From contig CM074804.1 of assembly GCA_037447605.1 (NCBI GenBank), positions 2,879,181 to 2,943,180 on the forward strand: a DNA stretch of 64,000 bases, given 5' to 3'. This DNA comes from Zygnema circumcarinatum. Its lineage: Eukaryota > Streptophyta > Zygnematophyceae > Zygnematales > Zygnemataceae. Made by a program: the position numbers and the translations under genes. Below, one piece after another: positions 1 through 10,481 of the stretch. The notes beneath the pieces are model-generated. The model was given only the letters and a program-made list of their open reading frames with translations, was not told where the DNA came from and ran no database searches. Every line of letters starts with the position of its first letter. Within the stretch, counting starts at the first letter, position 1.

Positions 1-19
1 CTCCCCCTCCCCCTCCCAG

Positions 20-3000
20 GATCCGGTACCTGCTGATCGCGCGGCTGCTCCGCCTCACGCGGCTGCTGGCGGCGGTGCCCCGCTACCGTGCGATCGCGAG
101 CGCGATCGTACGGCTCCTGCCGGGCCTCGCGCCGCTCGCCGCGCTGCTCGGCCTCACGCTCTGCCTCTTCGCCAGCGCCGGCGTGCAGGCAAGCTTCGAC
201 CCGCAACCCTAAACCCAAAACCCTAAACCCTAAACCCTGCGGGTGGGCGGGCATGAAGCATTCCTCGGGTTGGAGTGGGTGTGAGGGAAGGGCGCGGTCA
301 AACTGACCTTGAACCTTGGACTCTCATACATTAGTGTCTAAACGCTGACTCTGAACTATGGATTTGATCCTGGGCCCCTCAACCAGGATCAAATCTGAAT
401 CTGATATGTAAATCCTATATCAACTCCCTAAGTTCCGCAGTTGTGAGGGCAGCCATACATTATGAAATTTGGAATCTGACGGGAGGAGGGGCTCGACGTG
501 GCAGCTCTATGGCGGGCTCCTGCACTACGGCAATCCCAAGTTGGAGGGCACTGACTACGACTCAAACGAGTACACTTCCCCTTCTCCTCTCCTCTCCTCT
601 CCTCGCCTCTCCTCGCCTCGCCTCTCCTCTCCTCTCCTCTCCTCTCCTCTCCTCTCCTCTCCTCTCCTCTCCTCTCCTCGCCTCTCCTCTCCTCTCCTCT
701 CCACTCCTCTCCTCTCCTCTCCTCTCATGTAGTATAGTATAGTGTAGTGTAGTGTAGTGTAGTGTAGTATAGTGTCATACATATAGTATAGTATAGTATA
801 GTGTAGTGTAGTGTAGTATTAATGTAGTGTAGTATCATGTCATAGTGTAAGTATAGTGTAGTATATATAGTGTAGTATAGTGTAGTGTAGTGTAGTATGC
901 AGTATACATGTACATATACATATAGTATAGTGTAGTGTGCATGTAGTGTATGTAGTGTCAGTGTAGTGTAGTGTAGTGTCATGTAGTATGGTGTCATGTA
1001 GTGTAGTGTAGTATCATGTAGTGTCATGTAGTATCTCATGTAAGTATGCATATAGTATACATATAATGTAGTGTAATGTAGTGTACATGTAGTGTAGTGT
1101 AGTGTATAGTATCATGTAAGTATAGTGTCATCTCCTCTCCTCTCCTCTCCTCTCTCCTCTCCTCTCCTCTCCTCTCCTCTCCTCTCCTCTCCTCTCCTCT
1201 CCTCTCCTCTCCTCTCCTCTCCTCCTCTCCTCTCCTCTCCTCTCCTCTCCTCTCCTCTCCTCTCCTCTCTCTCCTCTCTCTCCCTCCTCTCCTCTCCTCT
1301 CCCTCTCTCCTCTCCTCTCCCTCTCCTCTCCTCTCCTCTCCTCTCTCTCCTCTCCTCTCCTCCTCTCTCTCCTCTCCCTCTCCTCTCCTCTCCTCTCCTC
1401 TCCTCTCCCTCTCCTCTACTCTCCTCCCTCTCTCTCCTCTCCTTCCTCTCCTCTCTCCCTCTCTCTCCTCTCCCTCTCCTCTCCTCTCCTCTCCTCTCCT
1501 CAGTATAGTATACAGTATACATATCATATCATATAGTATCATATTAGTATACATATAGTATCATATGCGTATCATATAGTATAGTGTAGTGTAGTATAGT
1601 GTAGTGTAGCTAGTATTTGTTAGTATAGTAATTCTCATTGTAAGTATAGTGTCATATTATCATATTGCATATAATATTAATTATATAATCATATAATTAT
1701 ATATTATATTACATATAATGTAACGTATTAATATTAATATTAATACGTATCATTATCATATCATATAATATAATTATAATATAATATATTAATATAATAT
1801 TCATACATATTTAGTACATATAATATTACATATTATACATATAATTATAATATAATATTAATATTAATATTAATACATATAATACATATAATATAATATA
1901 ATATTTCATATTAATAATATATCATATCATATTAATATTATCATTTTTAATTATCATTTAATATTCATAATATTACATATAATATACATATTAATATAAT
2001 CATATAATAATATAATATAATATAATATAATATAATATATATTAATATAATATAATATAATATCATATAATTATCATACGTATAATATCATATTCATATA
2101 ATTATAAGTATCATATTAGTAATATCATATCATATACATATAATATAGTATCATATAAGTACATACATATTAATATAATATACATATAATTATACATACA
2201 TACATGTCATACATATAATTGTCATCCTTAGTACATATAAGTTATAACATACATATAGTACTAATACATATAAGGTATAATTTTACATTATTTTTACACA
2301 TACATATGCATATCATAGTATAGTGTCATATTTAGTATAGTGTACATGTAGGTGTAATATAGTGTGCATGTAAGTATACATATAATATAATATACATATA
2401 GTATAATATAGTGTAGTATACATATAGTATACATATAGTATAGTATTCATATTCATGTAGTACATATGGTGTAGTATTGCATGTAGTATAGTATCATGTA
2501 CATATAGTATAGTTTAAGTATAGTATAGTGTAGTGTAGTATAGTGTAGTATTGCAGTATAGTGTAGTGTATAACATAGTCAGGTCCCTCCCCTCCCCTCC
2601 CCTCCCCTCCCCTCTCATCCCTCCCCCTCTCTCTCTCTCTCTCTCTGTGTCGTTCTTTCTCCTTCCACCCTTTGTGTACGCTCTCAGGGCGTTAGGGTAC
2701 AAAGAGAGTGAGGGATTGAGGGTTTTGGCGGGGCCGAAGGTACTATTTGACGAACTTCAACGACTACGGCGCCGCCCTCGTCCTCCTCTTCAATGTTCTC
2801 GTCACGGAGGGTGGCGGCGCCTGGATGGAGGCAAGGGGCTGCAGGCAGACGGAGAGGAGGAAGAGGGAGCGAGGGGGGGAGAGAGAGATGGAGAGAGAGC
2901 GAGAGAAAGGCAGGGGAGGGAAAGGGTGGGGGGAGAGTGGAGGGTAGGAGGAGAGTCGAAGAAAAAGGGAGGAGAAAGAAAGGGAATGGGGAGTGGGGGG

Positions 3001-4062
3001 GAGGGAAGTGGGAAGTGGGGGGACGTGAGGGAGTGGGACCGGTAGAGGGAACATGCTCTGGAAAGTCAAACCTTAAACCTCAACCCTTAACGGACTTCAG
3101 AAACCCTGATTTCCTGAAGCATAGTTTTCGGGTTCAGGCTCTGGCCGAAGCGAGCGGGAGCTGGACGCCGTACCTCTTCTTCAACGTCTTCTTTTACATT
3201 TGCATCGCATATGTGCTGGAGTTGGTGAGAAGGACCTTCAACCCGAAAATCTCGGGAAGCTCTAAAGCGCTGGGTCTTTAGATCCTGAGAGTCCGTACAA
3301 GCGTGTTCAAAATCACAACAGCTTTTCCAAACCACATTACGATGCATCCTTTCTCTCTTTCTCTCATCTCTCTCCTATCTCTCTCTCTCTGTGTGTGTGT
3401 GTCTTCTCTCTCTCCTCTTTCTCTCTCTCTCGCCCACTGTCTCGTGCGGCAGGTCGCCTCCTTTGTGTTGGACGCGTTTTTTGCGGAGAAAGTGGCGGCG
3501 GAGAAGCGTCTCCATGCGGCGTATGAGGTCAATTTTGCTTTCCTTCTCCGATTTTCAACTTCTTGGGTCCCTTTCGCTCGTCGAATTTGATTTCGATTAG
3601 AGTCCCAAATTCGTTTTCTTTTTCTCTCTCCTGACCTCTTTCCGCATGTACGATTTAAAATTACTTGAGTTCATTAAAGTTCATCGTTTTTCGTTGTCTT
3701 TTTTGGGGTTGCAGCGGACTGAGGAGGGGTATGAGGTGGAAGTCGGGTAGGTCCATTACCGCTCTCACTCTCGTTGGAAAATCGTTTTTCTTAGATGCTA
3801 TTTCTATGCAAAACATTAGAAGATAATTCAAATCAAATAAGTAATAATCAGAAAACAGTCACTGTTTATACCCTTTTCTGACTCACTTTTTGCCTCTAAA
3901 TTTGTTTGTTTTGTTTTGTGTATTTGTTTTTATTTATTTGACTTTTTCCATTTATATTGTCATATTTAATTGTTTGGTGCTGAATCCGGGTGCAGGAGGT
4001 CGAGCAATGCCTACCAAATTTTGGACCGAATGTTCGGAGACAGCCAAGTGCAGTCCTTGTGA
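20..4062 (+). CDS. TPC1: Two-pore cation channel TPC1, 3' part (5' end outside window)
   Basis: This is the C-terminal half of a plant-type two-pore (Ca2+/cation) channel, which in plants sits in the vacuole membrane. Exon 20-188 encodes the second voltage sensor S4 (ARLLRLTRLL, three Arg at i, i+3, i+6) followed by the VPRYRAI linker and S5. Exon ~2741-2810 carries the pore-helix sequence NFNDYGAALVLLFNVLV. Exon ~3125/3138-3224 is the last pore-domain helix after SGSW. Exon 3453-3527 (VASFVLDAFFAEKV) is the S6 end. Exons 3715-3746 and 3996-4062 give the short tail ending DRMFGDSQVQSL-stop, which resembles the plant TPC1 C-terminus. The frame is continuous through the last four exons. The join between the second and third exons is unresolved: the expected NW of the selectivity filter is not visible and phases do not match, so a micro-exon or sequence error is possible. 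The first intron appears to use a GC donor (CAG|GCAAGC). The family call is strong; the exon model in the pore is weak. Confidence 0.85.
189..2740 (+). repeat. Intron with nested pentanucleotide microsatellites and an AT-rich block
   Basis: This TPC1 intron is almost entirely low complexity. About 580-727 is (CTCCT)n, about 728-1131 is degenerate (TAGTG)n, about 1132-1500 is (CTCCT)n again, and about 1501-2570 is an AT-rich mixture of TATAA/ATACATA units sliding back into TAGTG at 2510-2570. About 2585-2650 is C/T-rich. The many ORFs here are repeat translations, not genes. Confidence 0.9.
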
Positions 4063-4699
4063 GTCTTCGATGCATTCAGAGAGTGTGAACAAGACAAAAA
4101 AGGACAAAAGAGCCTTTTACAGTTTTGGGGTTTTTCGCTTTTTATGCATGTTTTTGCCTTCCTTTGTAGAGGGCCTTTTTGCGCTCCATGACTCTATTTC
4201 TATGGAAGGGACCGTTCGTTAGACTCGACGATATGTCAGTGAAGGGACATGACACATTCTCACTTAAAGCATACACAAAATGAACACAACACAACACACA
4301 GTCCCATTGGACCAGCACATAACTCATAAACACTTTTTTTATTTTATCAAAGTCCTCTTTACAATTCACTTCATTCTCTTTCTTTCATCCTGGGTTACTC
4401 TACTTTTATGCAGCACTTCTTTTTCTAGTCATTGTCTAAGCTTCCACAACACTCTTTCCTGAACCTTGTACAATTGTGACACTTCGCTTGACACTTCTCG
4501 TCTTCCTCAGACTTTCCTAAAAACTTTTACACATGCAGTTTTTCATTTATACAATCGTTGTACGTCATTCGTACATTTGTCTATATGTACAATATCAGTA
4601 CACTTTTTGTACAATTTGCAGCATCAAAATCTATCTCAATCCCTCTCTTGATGCAAGGGTTGACATCTTTGGCCCTCATCAAACTAAAGTCTTCAACAC

Positions 4700-4960
4700 T
4701 TATCAATCATAGGTGTTGTTCTTACCTTAGTCATCATATCTATCGTTTACTCAGTTGTGTGAACATACTTTAACTTTATCACTCTCTTGGTCACTAACTC
4801 TCCGATGAAATGATACTTCAAATTTATATATTTTGTTCCTTTATGATAAACTGGATTCTTAATTAATGCAATGCAACTTTGACTATCGCTCCATATCAGT
4901 AACTTCGGTTACAATTGTAGCAAGTGCTATAGCCACCACAGTGCCTTGCGCACCCTAGAG
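4700..4960 (-). mobile_element. Degenerate Ty1/copia retrotransposon fragment (RNase H end of pol)
   Basis: Translated on the minus strand, about 4947 down to 4710 reads KALWWL-stop-HLLQL-stop, then LLIWSDSQSCIALIKNPVYH, KGTKYINLKYHFIGELV, and, after a stop, TIDMMTK. This is the C-terminal RNase H signature of Ty1/copia polyproteins (SDxQSxIALxKNP, then KyIxxxYHFIxE, then the xDxxTK tail). At least three in-frame stops make it a dead copy. A purine-rich AAGAGAGGGA just downstream (near 4655) could be the polypurine tract before the 3' LTR. No LTR pair was identified. Confidence 0.85.
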
Positions 4961-5647
4961 ATCTCTATACGATTTTGCCATACCGACCATGGTACCGGTT
5001 GTATGAACTGACTGACATTTTGTGGCAACGTGTTGTACGCGTATGTCGAATGGGTGCCGCTACATCACGTTCACGTGTCGAACATACGCTGCTTGGCTAC
5101 GCATCCCGTTGAATGCGTTGGGCTCGTTAATCTAGGGTCTAAGACCCCGAACTGCTTGCCAAGTTCATCACAAAACTTTTGCCAATCACTTGATCAATTT
5201 GAGGGGCTAAGCTTTCATAGACTTGATAAGCTTCGCTTCGCAGTGATGTATAAGCAAAGTTCACCCACCCAAGGGGTGGGCAACGAGTTGCGTGAAGGTA
5301 GCCCTTTACCTATCCCAACCACTACTCTATGGGGCAATCAGTCTCGAGACGGTCACCCATTTGTCAATAGGTGCCGCTTTGGCCCTAATGTGCAAATTCC
5401 AATTGTGGGGAGGGATCAGGGACAAGATATTGGCAAGGGACATCCCCCATCACCAATGGGCATCCCTAAGGGAGATCCGCCGCCACAAAGAGAATTGTGA
5501 AGTTGCCAACGGTTAGCGTCGCTTTACAAGCAGCAAGCCCGAGTTTATCTAAGGTTAAATAAGCAAGCTTTGACTACAGAGCTTTTAGCAGTTCCATCTG
5601 CAGGGGGAGGAGAAACTAACCGTTTTTCGGTTTTTTTTTTTTCTTTT

Positions 5648-5735
5648 ATCATCATCATCATCAACAACAGCATCACCAACATCATCATCATCATCATCAT
5701 CATCATCAACATCAACAACAACAACAACATTGGCA
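5648..5735. repeat. (CAT/CAA)n trinucleotide repeat
   Basis: Runs of CAT and CAA triplets directly follow a T-rich tract. Methionine- and isoleucine-rich ORFs across it are artefacts of the repeat. Confidence 0.9.
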
Positions 5736-6958
5736 TCATCATTCAGCCTTACCCGCCAAGTTCCATACTACAGTTTTCAAAATCCGTTATTTGAATGAAT
5801 AACATTTGACTTTATGCAACCCAGTTCCACCTCAATCTCATCGACTTCGCGCGCGGCCGCCCCTGCCCGAACCCTACAGAACCCTTCCGCTTCGTTATAT
5901 TATTTTTTCTCTCACCTTTATGCATCACAGAAAATTAACAATGTCACTTTCGCCCATTTACAAGACAAAAAAAAAAAAAAACGGGCCACCTAAAAATCAG
6001 TACCTGAAATAATTCAGAGAGAGTTATTGTGCTTTCTCCATCAAGCTCCACTATTTTTCCACCCTCTCCTCCTCTCTCACTCTCACTCCCTCTCCCTCTG
6101 CCTCTCCCTCGCCTTCTATCTCCCTAACTCTCTGTCACACACAACCTATACACGGGAATTGAATTCCCTGAGCACCTTTCGATTACGACTCCTCGATTTT
6201 GCCCCAAGTTTCCGAACGAGTCTTTCTCGAACGAGACTTTCAGGATGAGAGGAATATCTTGTCACATCCGTCCAATCGAAGCGAGAAAGTAAAAGGGAGT
6301 CGGGGGAAAAGAAAAAGAGCACTCTCTGCTTGCCGGTTCAACTGTCTTCCCTCTCCCTCCTGCCCTCCCTCCCTCTCCCTCTCCCTCTCCGTCTCCCTTC
6401 ACCCCCCCCCTCTCTCCCTGCTTCTCAAGCTCCCAACCTCGAGGACGAAGTGGGTACTTAGGCCTCGGTGGTATTTGGGCGTTCAGGATTCAGGATCTTC
6501 CAAGCTCTACGCCTCCCCTCCTCCTCCTGCGATCTCTAAGCTACTTACATCCATCCAAAATCCAAATTTCAAGTAACAACAAACTACCTCCACGCGTCCA
6601 TCTCGCCTTCTCCCTTCCTCCTCTCACCTCTCTCTCCCCGCCCGCTGCTCCGCCCCTACCCAATAATTGTCAATCACTTCAACAAAATGATATTCAACAC
6701 CCTTCCGTTCCCCCTTCTTCATCTCCTCCTTTGCCCCTCCCCCCCCCCCTCCCCTCCTCTCCCTCGCTCCTCGAACAAATCGCCCAAACCAATCGATGCC
6801 AAAAGCGGTCGCACCACCAATAAATCCACACCCTCATATCTAAACCTATCCTCAACCCTAACACTAACCCTAATCGTTACACCCACAATCCACCATTTCC
6901 CACTTCCTCTCTCCTCTCTCCCTCCACTTCATCCTCTCTCCTCCCCCCTTCCATCCTC

Positions 6959-9900
6959 CTAACTCTCCTCATTAATGAGAATCCTCTTGCAGGCCTCGTA
7001 ACACATGAATGAGATTCCAGCTGCCGGCATGAGCTTAATGCAGCTCGCCCCTAGGCCCCTATATAGCCCTCGAAGGCCCTCCTTTTCCACAATAGAACTT
7101 AGGGCATGGAACACGTTTCTATACACTACTCTCCCACTCACAGCTCCCACTTGCATCTGCTTCCTTGCTACCTCCAGAGGGAAGGTTGCCGCACTTGAAA
7201 TGGCTCCCGCGGTAGAGCCCATGATTAGGGTTGCAATATTCCCAATGTGCTCTTCCTTAGTCATTTTTCGGTAGCATTTTCGCAAGGTATCGTATGCGAA
7301 ATAGTTAGTTGCAGAATAAGGGATCACCCCGATTAGGGAAGAAGAGAGACCACGGTAGAGCTCCCGTGGCCCCTCCTCTTCAACAATCCTCACGAATGCA
7401 TGAAGAAGGTTATCATACACACCACGCTGCATCCCCCCAAACCCTCAAAATCGGTGTGACTGGGTTCTTGAGGGTAGTGAGATTAGTTGTAAATTGAGCT
7501 AAGGACTCGAACAAAGCTTAAGATTGACTTTATCCACGGAAGTCATCACTTATTGGAATAAAATATCAGCAGATTGTTATTCAAATACTCCCATCTACGA
7601 CAAAGGAATCAGACAGAAAGGAGGGAAAAAACTGCCCACCTGAATTGTTAAGCGCGTTTTCAGAAGCTCCAAGGGATACGTTACAAGTGTCGAGCAGACG
7701 CCAGCTGTCGCCCCCGCGATTGATGCAACCGGTAACGGAAACCGCGGCATGGAAGTAGACTTATCCGTAAGAATTTTCTTCACTGTATCATATGCAAACA
7801 ACTATTCCAGAAAGAAAAGAAAAGACAACGGACACAAAGAAGATGTAAGAAGCAGGATAGAAGGCTGAGGAGGATTGGAAGGTTAGTAATAAGGTTACAC
7901 CACTTTTTTCTGATGCAAAAAAAAAGTTCAGAACGAGTGTTATTCAAACATGTAATTTTTTTCAACTATGAAAAAGATGACAACTACGGTCTAAACAAGC
8001 GGCGTCCATGTGTCCACACTGACTTCAACATCCAATAAACGGATCGAACAGAAGCTATCCGTTGAACTATACCATAGTGAACTGTTTCTCAAATTTATAG
8101 TATACAATCCGGGTTCCTACTGGATACATTGTCTCTCTCTCTCTCTCCCCATTCCTCGACCTCCTTCTCCTTCTCTCCCTCTTCACCTGTCTCCTTGTCT
8201 CTCGTTTCTGCCGTCTCCTCCTTCGTTCTCCTCTTTCTCCTCTCCGTAACTTTCCCTCTTCGTCCATACTACCTCTCACACTCACCTCACCTTCCATGCT
8301 TCAAACACTCACAATCTCTTCCTGCTTTCCAAGCCAGCTACATCTCCCTCCCTATTATCCCTCCCTACTGGCCCATTTCCATGCCCCTGCCTCCTCCATT
8401 CCTTTCCCACTTCTGTGCTTCCTTTCACCCAATTTTTCCCTTCCTTCATTCCTCCTGCCGTACCATTCCTTGCTCTCATCGCATTTTTCTTCCATATCCT
8501 TCACCTCTCTCTCCCATCTTTCCCCACTCTGAGCTTTTTCTCTCTCTCTCTCTGCTTATACATCTCTTCCAACCTCCCCCTCCCACTCAACCCTACCATA
8601 ATCTACACTTGCTCTCTCCCCATCTCTCCCTTTGTCTTTCTCCCAAATCATTCTCTCTGTCCTTGTTTTCTCTCACCATCCTCAGCATCCCTTCTGTCTT
8701 TTCTCCCACCACTCTCATCACCTCTCGTTACGTTTTTCTCTCTCCTCATCTCACAAATGAGATGAGATGAGAATAAATGATGATGAATGAGATGCCTCTC
8801 AGCACAACACAACGAGCAAGGCTACAACTTTTGCATACTCAAAAAATGACATTTTCTTCACCCTGGATCTCCCACAAAAAACGCCCTCTTTCTCCGCTCC
8901 TACTGAACTTCGCTTCGTTACTGGGAACAAATTCCTGCTATGCTGAAATCTCTAAAGCCCAAAAGACCCCTCGAAACCCTAGAATCCTAATGCTGACAGG
9001 TCGGACAACGAAGAGGAACCAACACAGTACATATCTATGCTGATCTGTAAAACATAATCATATTTACAACTGTATGAAAGTGTTCTTTAATCATTCGGGA
9101 ATATATGGAATACCAAATTTTGCACAAATAATGATTGTACTCCAAGCAAAGAAGTGAATCGAGTCATGCATTTAAATCGAGCAGAAACATCAATGACTTT
9201 CATGACTCTGTGTTTCAGAATATGACGTAAAGGGTGTCTTTCAAATTGAAATCCGATTAAGCCATGTTAAACCCTTGAGATTTCAAACATGCGCAAAAAG
9301 GATGAAGATAGCATAAATACAAGTACTCTAAATGACATAATAAGTTGAACCCTAAAACTTGACGTTATAGTATCGCACCGTTGGTTTGGCAGCAGAACAC
9401 ATATGAAACAAACAGAAGCGCACGCAAATCTCTGTAACTTTCCTAGCAGAAAACAAGGAATCCATAACAACTGATAGGGAAAAACCGGCCGGAAGAACAA
9501 ACTAGGCAAAAAGTCGGCAACAAGCGGAACTTCCCTTGCAGAAACCCGTCCTGAACTCAGAAACGGCTCTCCTGCTTCAAGCAGTAGCCAACTCAACCAC
9601 TCCTTTCTCCCTCAATCCACCCAAAACTCATCAAGAATTGTCCAAACTCCAAACAAAAAAACACAATTTTATCAAAAAAATCACTAGAATTCATTAAGAA
9701 AGCATCCAAAACCATATAAAATTCAGGTAAACTCCACCAAACCGAGATCGAACTCCACCAAATTTGCCCTCACCTCAATAGCCTTGCTTGGCGCCACTCT
9801 AAGCACGTTCACGCCGTTCCCTCTGAACAGCCCCTTCCACCCCTCCGTCTCCATAATGTGCCCAAACACTTCAGGCAGAGTCTTCCCTGCGCTGCCCACC

Positions 9901-10388
9901 ATAAGATGAGTTCTGATGGTCTCCAAGGGAGCAACAGCAGTTCTTGAAACCGCTCCTGAAAAGGCTCCACTCAGGAGCCTCTTGAGTCCTGCATGCTTAA
10001 TTTTTATCCCTAACCTCCTCCTCTCTCCCACTACCACTCTACCTCTCCCGCTCCTCCCTCGCTGCGATCCCTCTCCCGTCTCTCTCTCGCTCTCTCTCTC
10101 CACTGCCTCCATGCCTCCCACCAGCTGGCGTTGAGCGCTGCTGCTCTCCGCCATGGCTAAGCTCTTCAAGGTCAGGGACGGCTCGGCGCGTGTTATTGCA
10201 GGGACGGGGAGGCGGCGGCCAGGGAGGCCTTGAACCTCGGCGTGCAGGAGGTGAAGGGGGAGGTAGGGTTCAGGGAAGGCGCCCGGTGAGGGTTCAGAGC
10301 CGCCCCCTGGCACAGCCGCCACTATGCTCATCAAGGCGGGCCCCTTGTACTCGTGCTCCACCAGCTCGAAGCGCAGCGGGTTTCGCAT
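6959..10388 (-). CDS. BT1: Mitochondrial-carrier-family nucleotide transporter, BT1 type (copy A)
   Basis: A three-repeat membrane carrier of the BT1 (Brittle-1) group, which moves adenine nucleotides or nucleotide sugars across plastid or mitochondrial inner membranes. Exons on the minus strand are ~10388-9774, 7801-7640 and 7426-6959; all joins are phase 0. The three carrier signatures are PLETIRTHLM (exon 1), PLELLKTRLT (exon 2) and [10 protein letters not shown] (exon 3). The BT1-specific stretches RVAPSKAIE/LFAYDTVKK and PAAGISFMCYEACKRILINE are present, and the gene ends EES-stop. The ~180-residue N-terminal region is low complexity and could carry a targeting peptide; the start is uncertain (ATGs at 10481, 10388 and further in). 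Intron 1 (7639+ side, 7802-9773) is about 2 kb and C/T-rich on the plus strand. A paralogue lies at 20-24.5 kb in opposite orientation. Substrate and compartment cannot be fixed from sequence. Confidence 0.92.
8118..8760. repeat. C/T-rich low-complexity block in BT1-A intron 1
   Basis: A long polypyrimidine-biased stretch on the plus strand (purine-rich on the transcript). It starts with (CT)n at 8130 and ends in a short ATGAGATGAGA duplication near 8755-8775. No coding signal. Confidence 0.7.
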
Positions 10389-10481
10389 ATTGGAGGGAGG
10401 TGGAAAAAAAAAACCTTGCGAGAGGTAGGGCTGAGCTGTGAAGGGAGATGAGTCCTGGCGGAGCGATGAACGAGCGCGCAA

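Larger units (their letters stand above)
4063..6958. other. Intergenic region: TPC1 3' flank, copia remnant, simple repeats
   Basis: No intact gene is seen. It holds the decayed copia fragment near 4.7-4.95 kb, an unrecognised open stretch at about 5030-5516 without motifs or splice support, a (CAT/CAA)n trinucleotide tract at about 5648-5735, and C/T-rich low-complexity sequence from 6.05 to 6.96 kb with degenerate CCCTAA units near 6.85 kb. Confidence 0.6.

Noticed and set aside
5030-5516. 156-residue ORF near the copia fragment
   Set aside because: No recognisable motif in this or other frames, and no splice or promoter support; it could be decayed transposon or random sequence.
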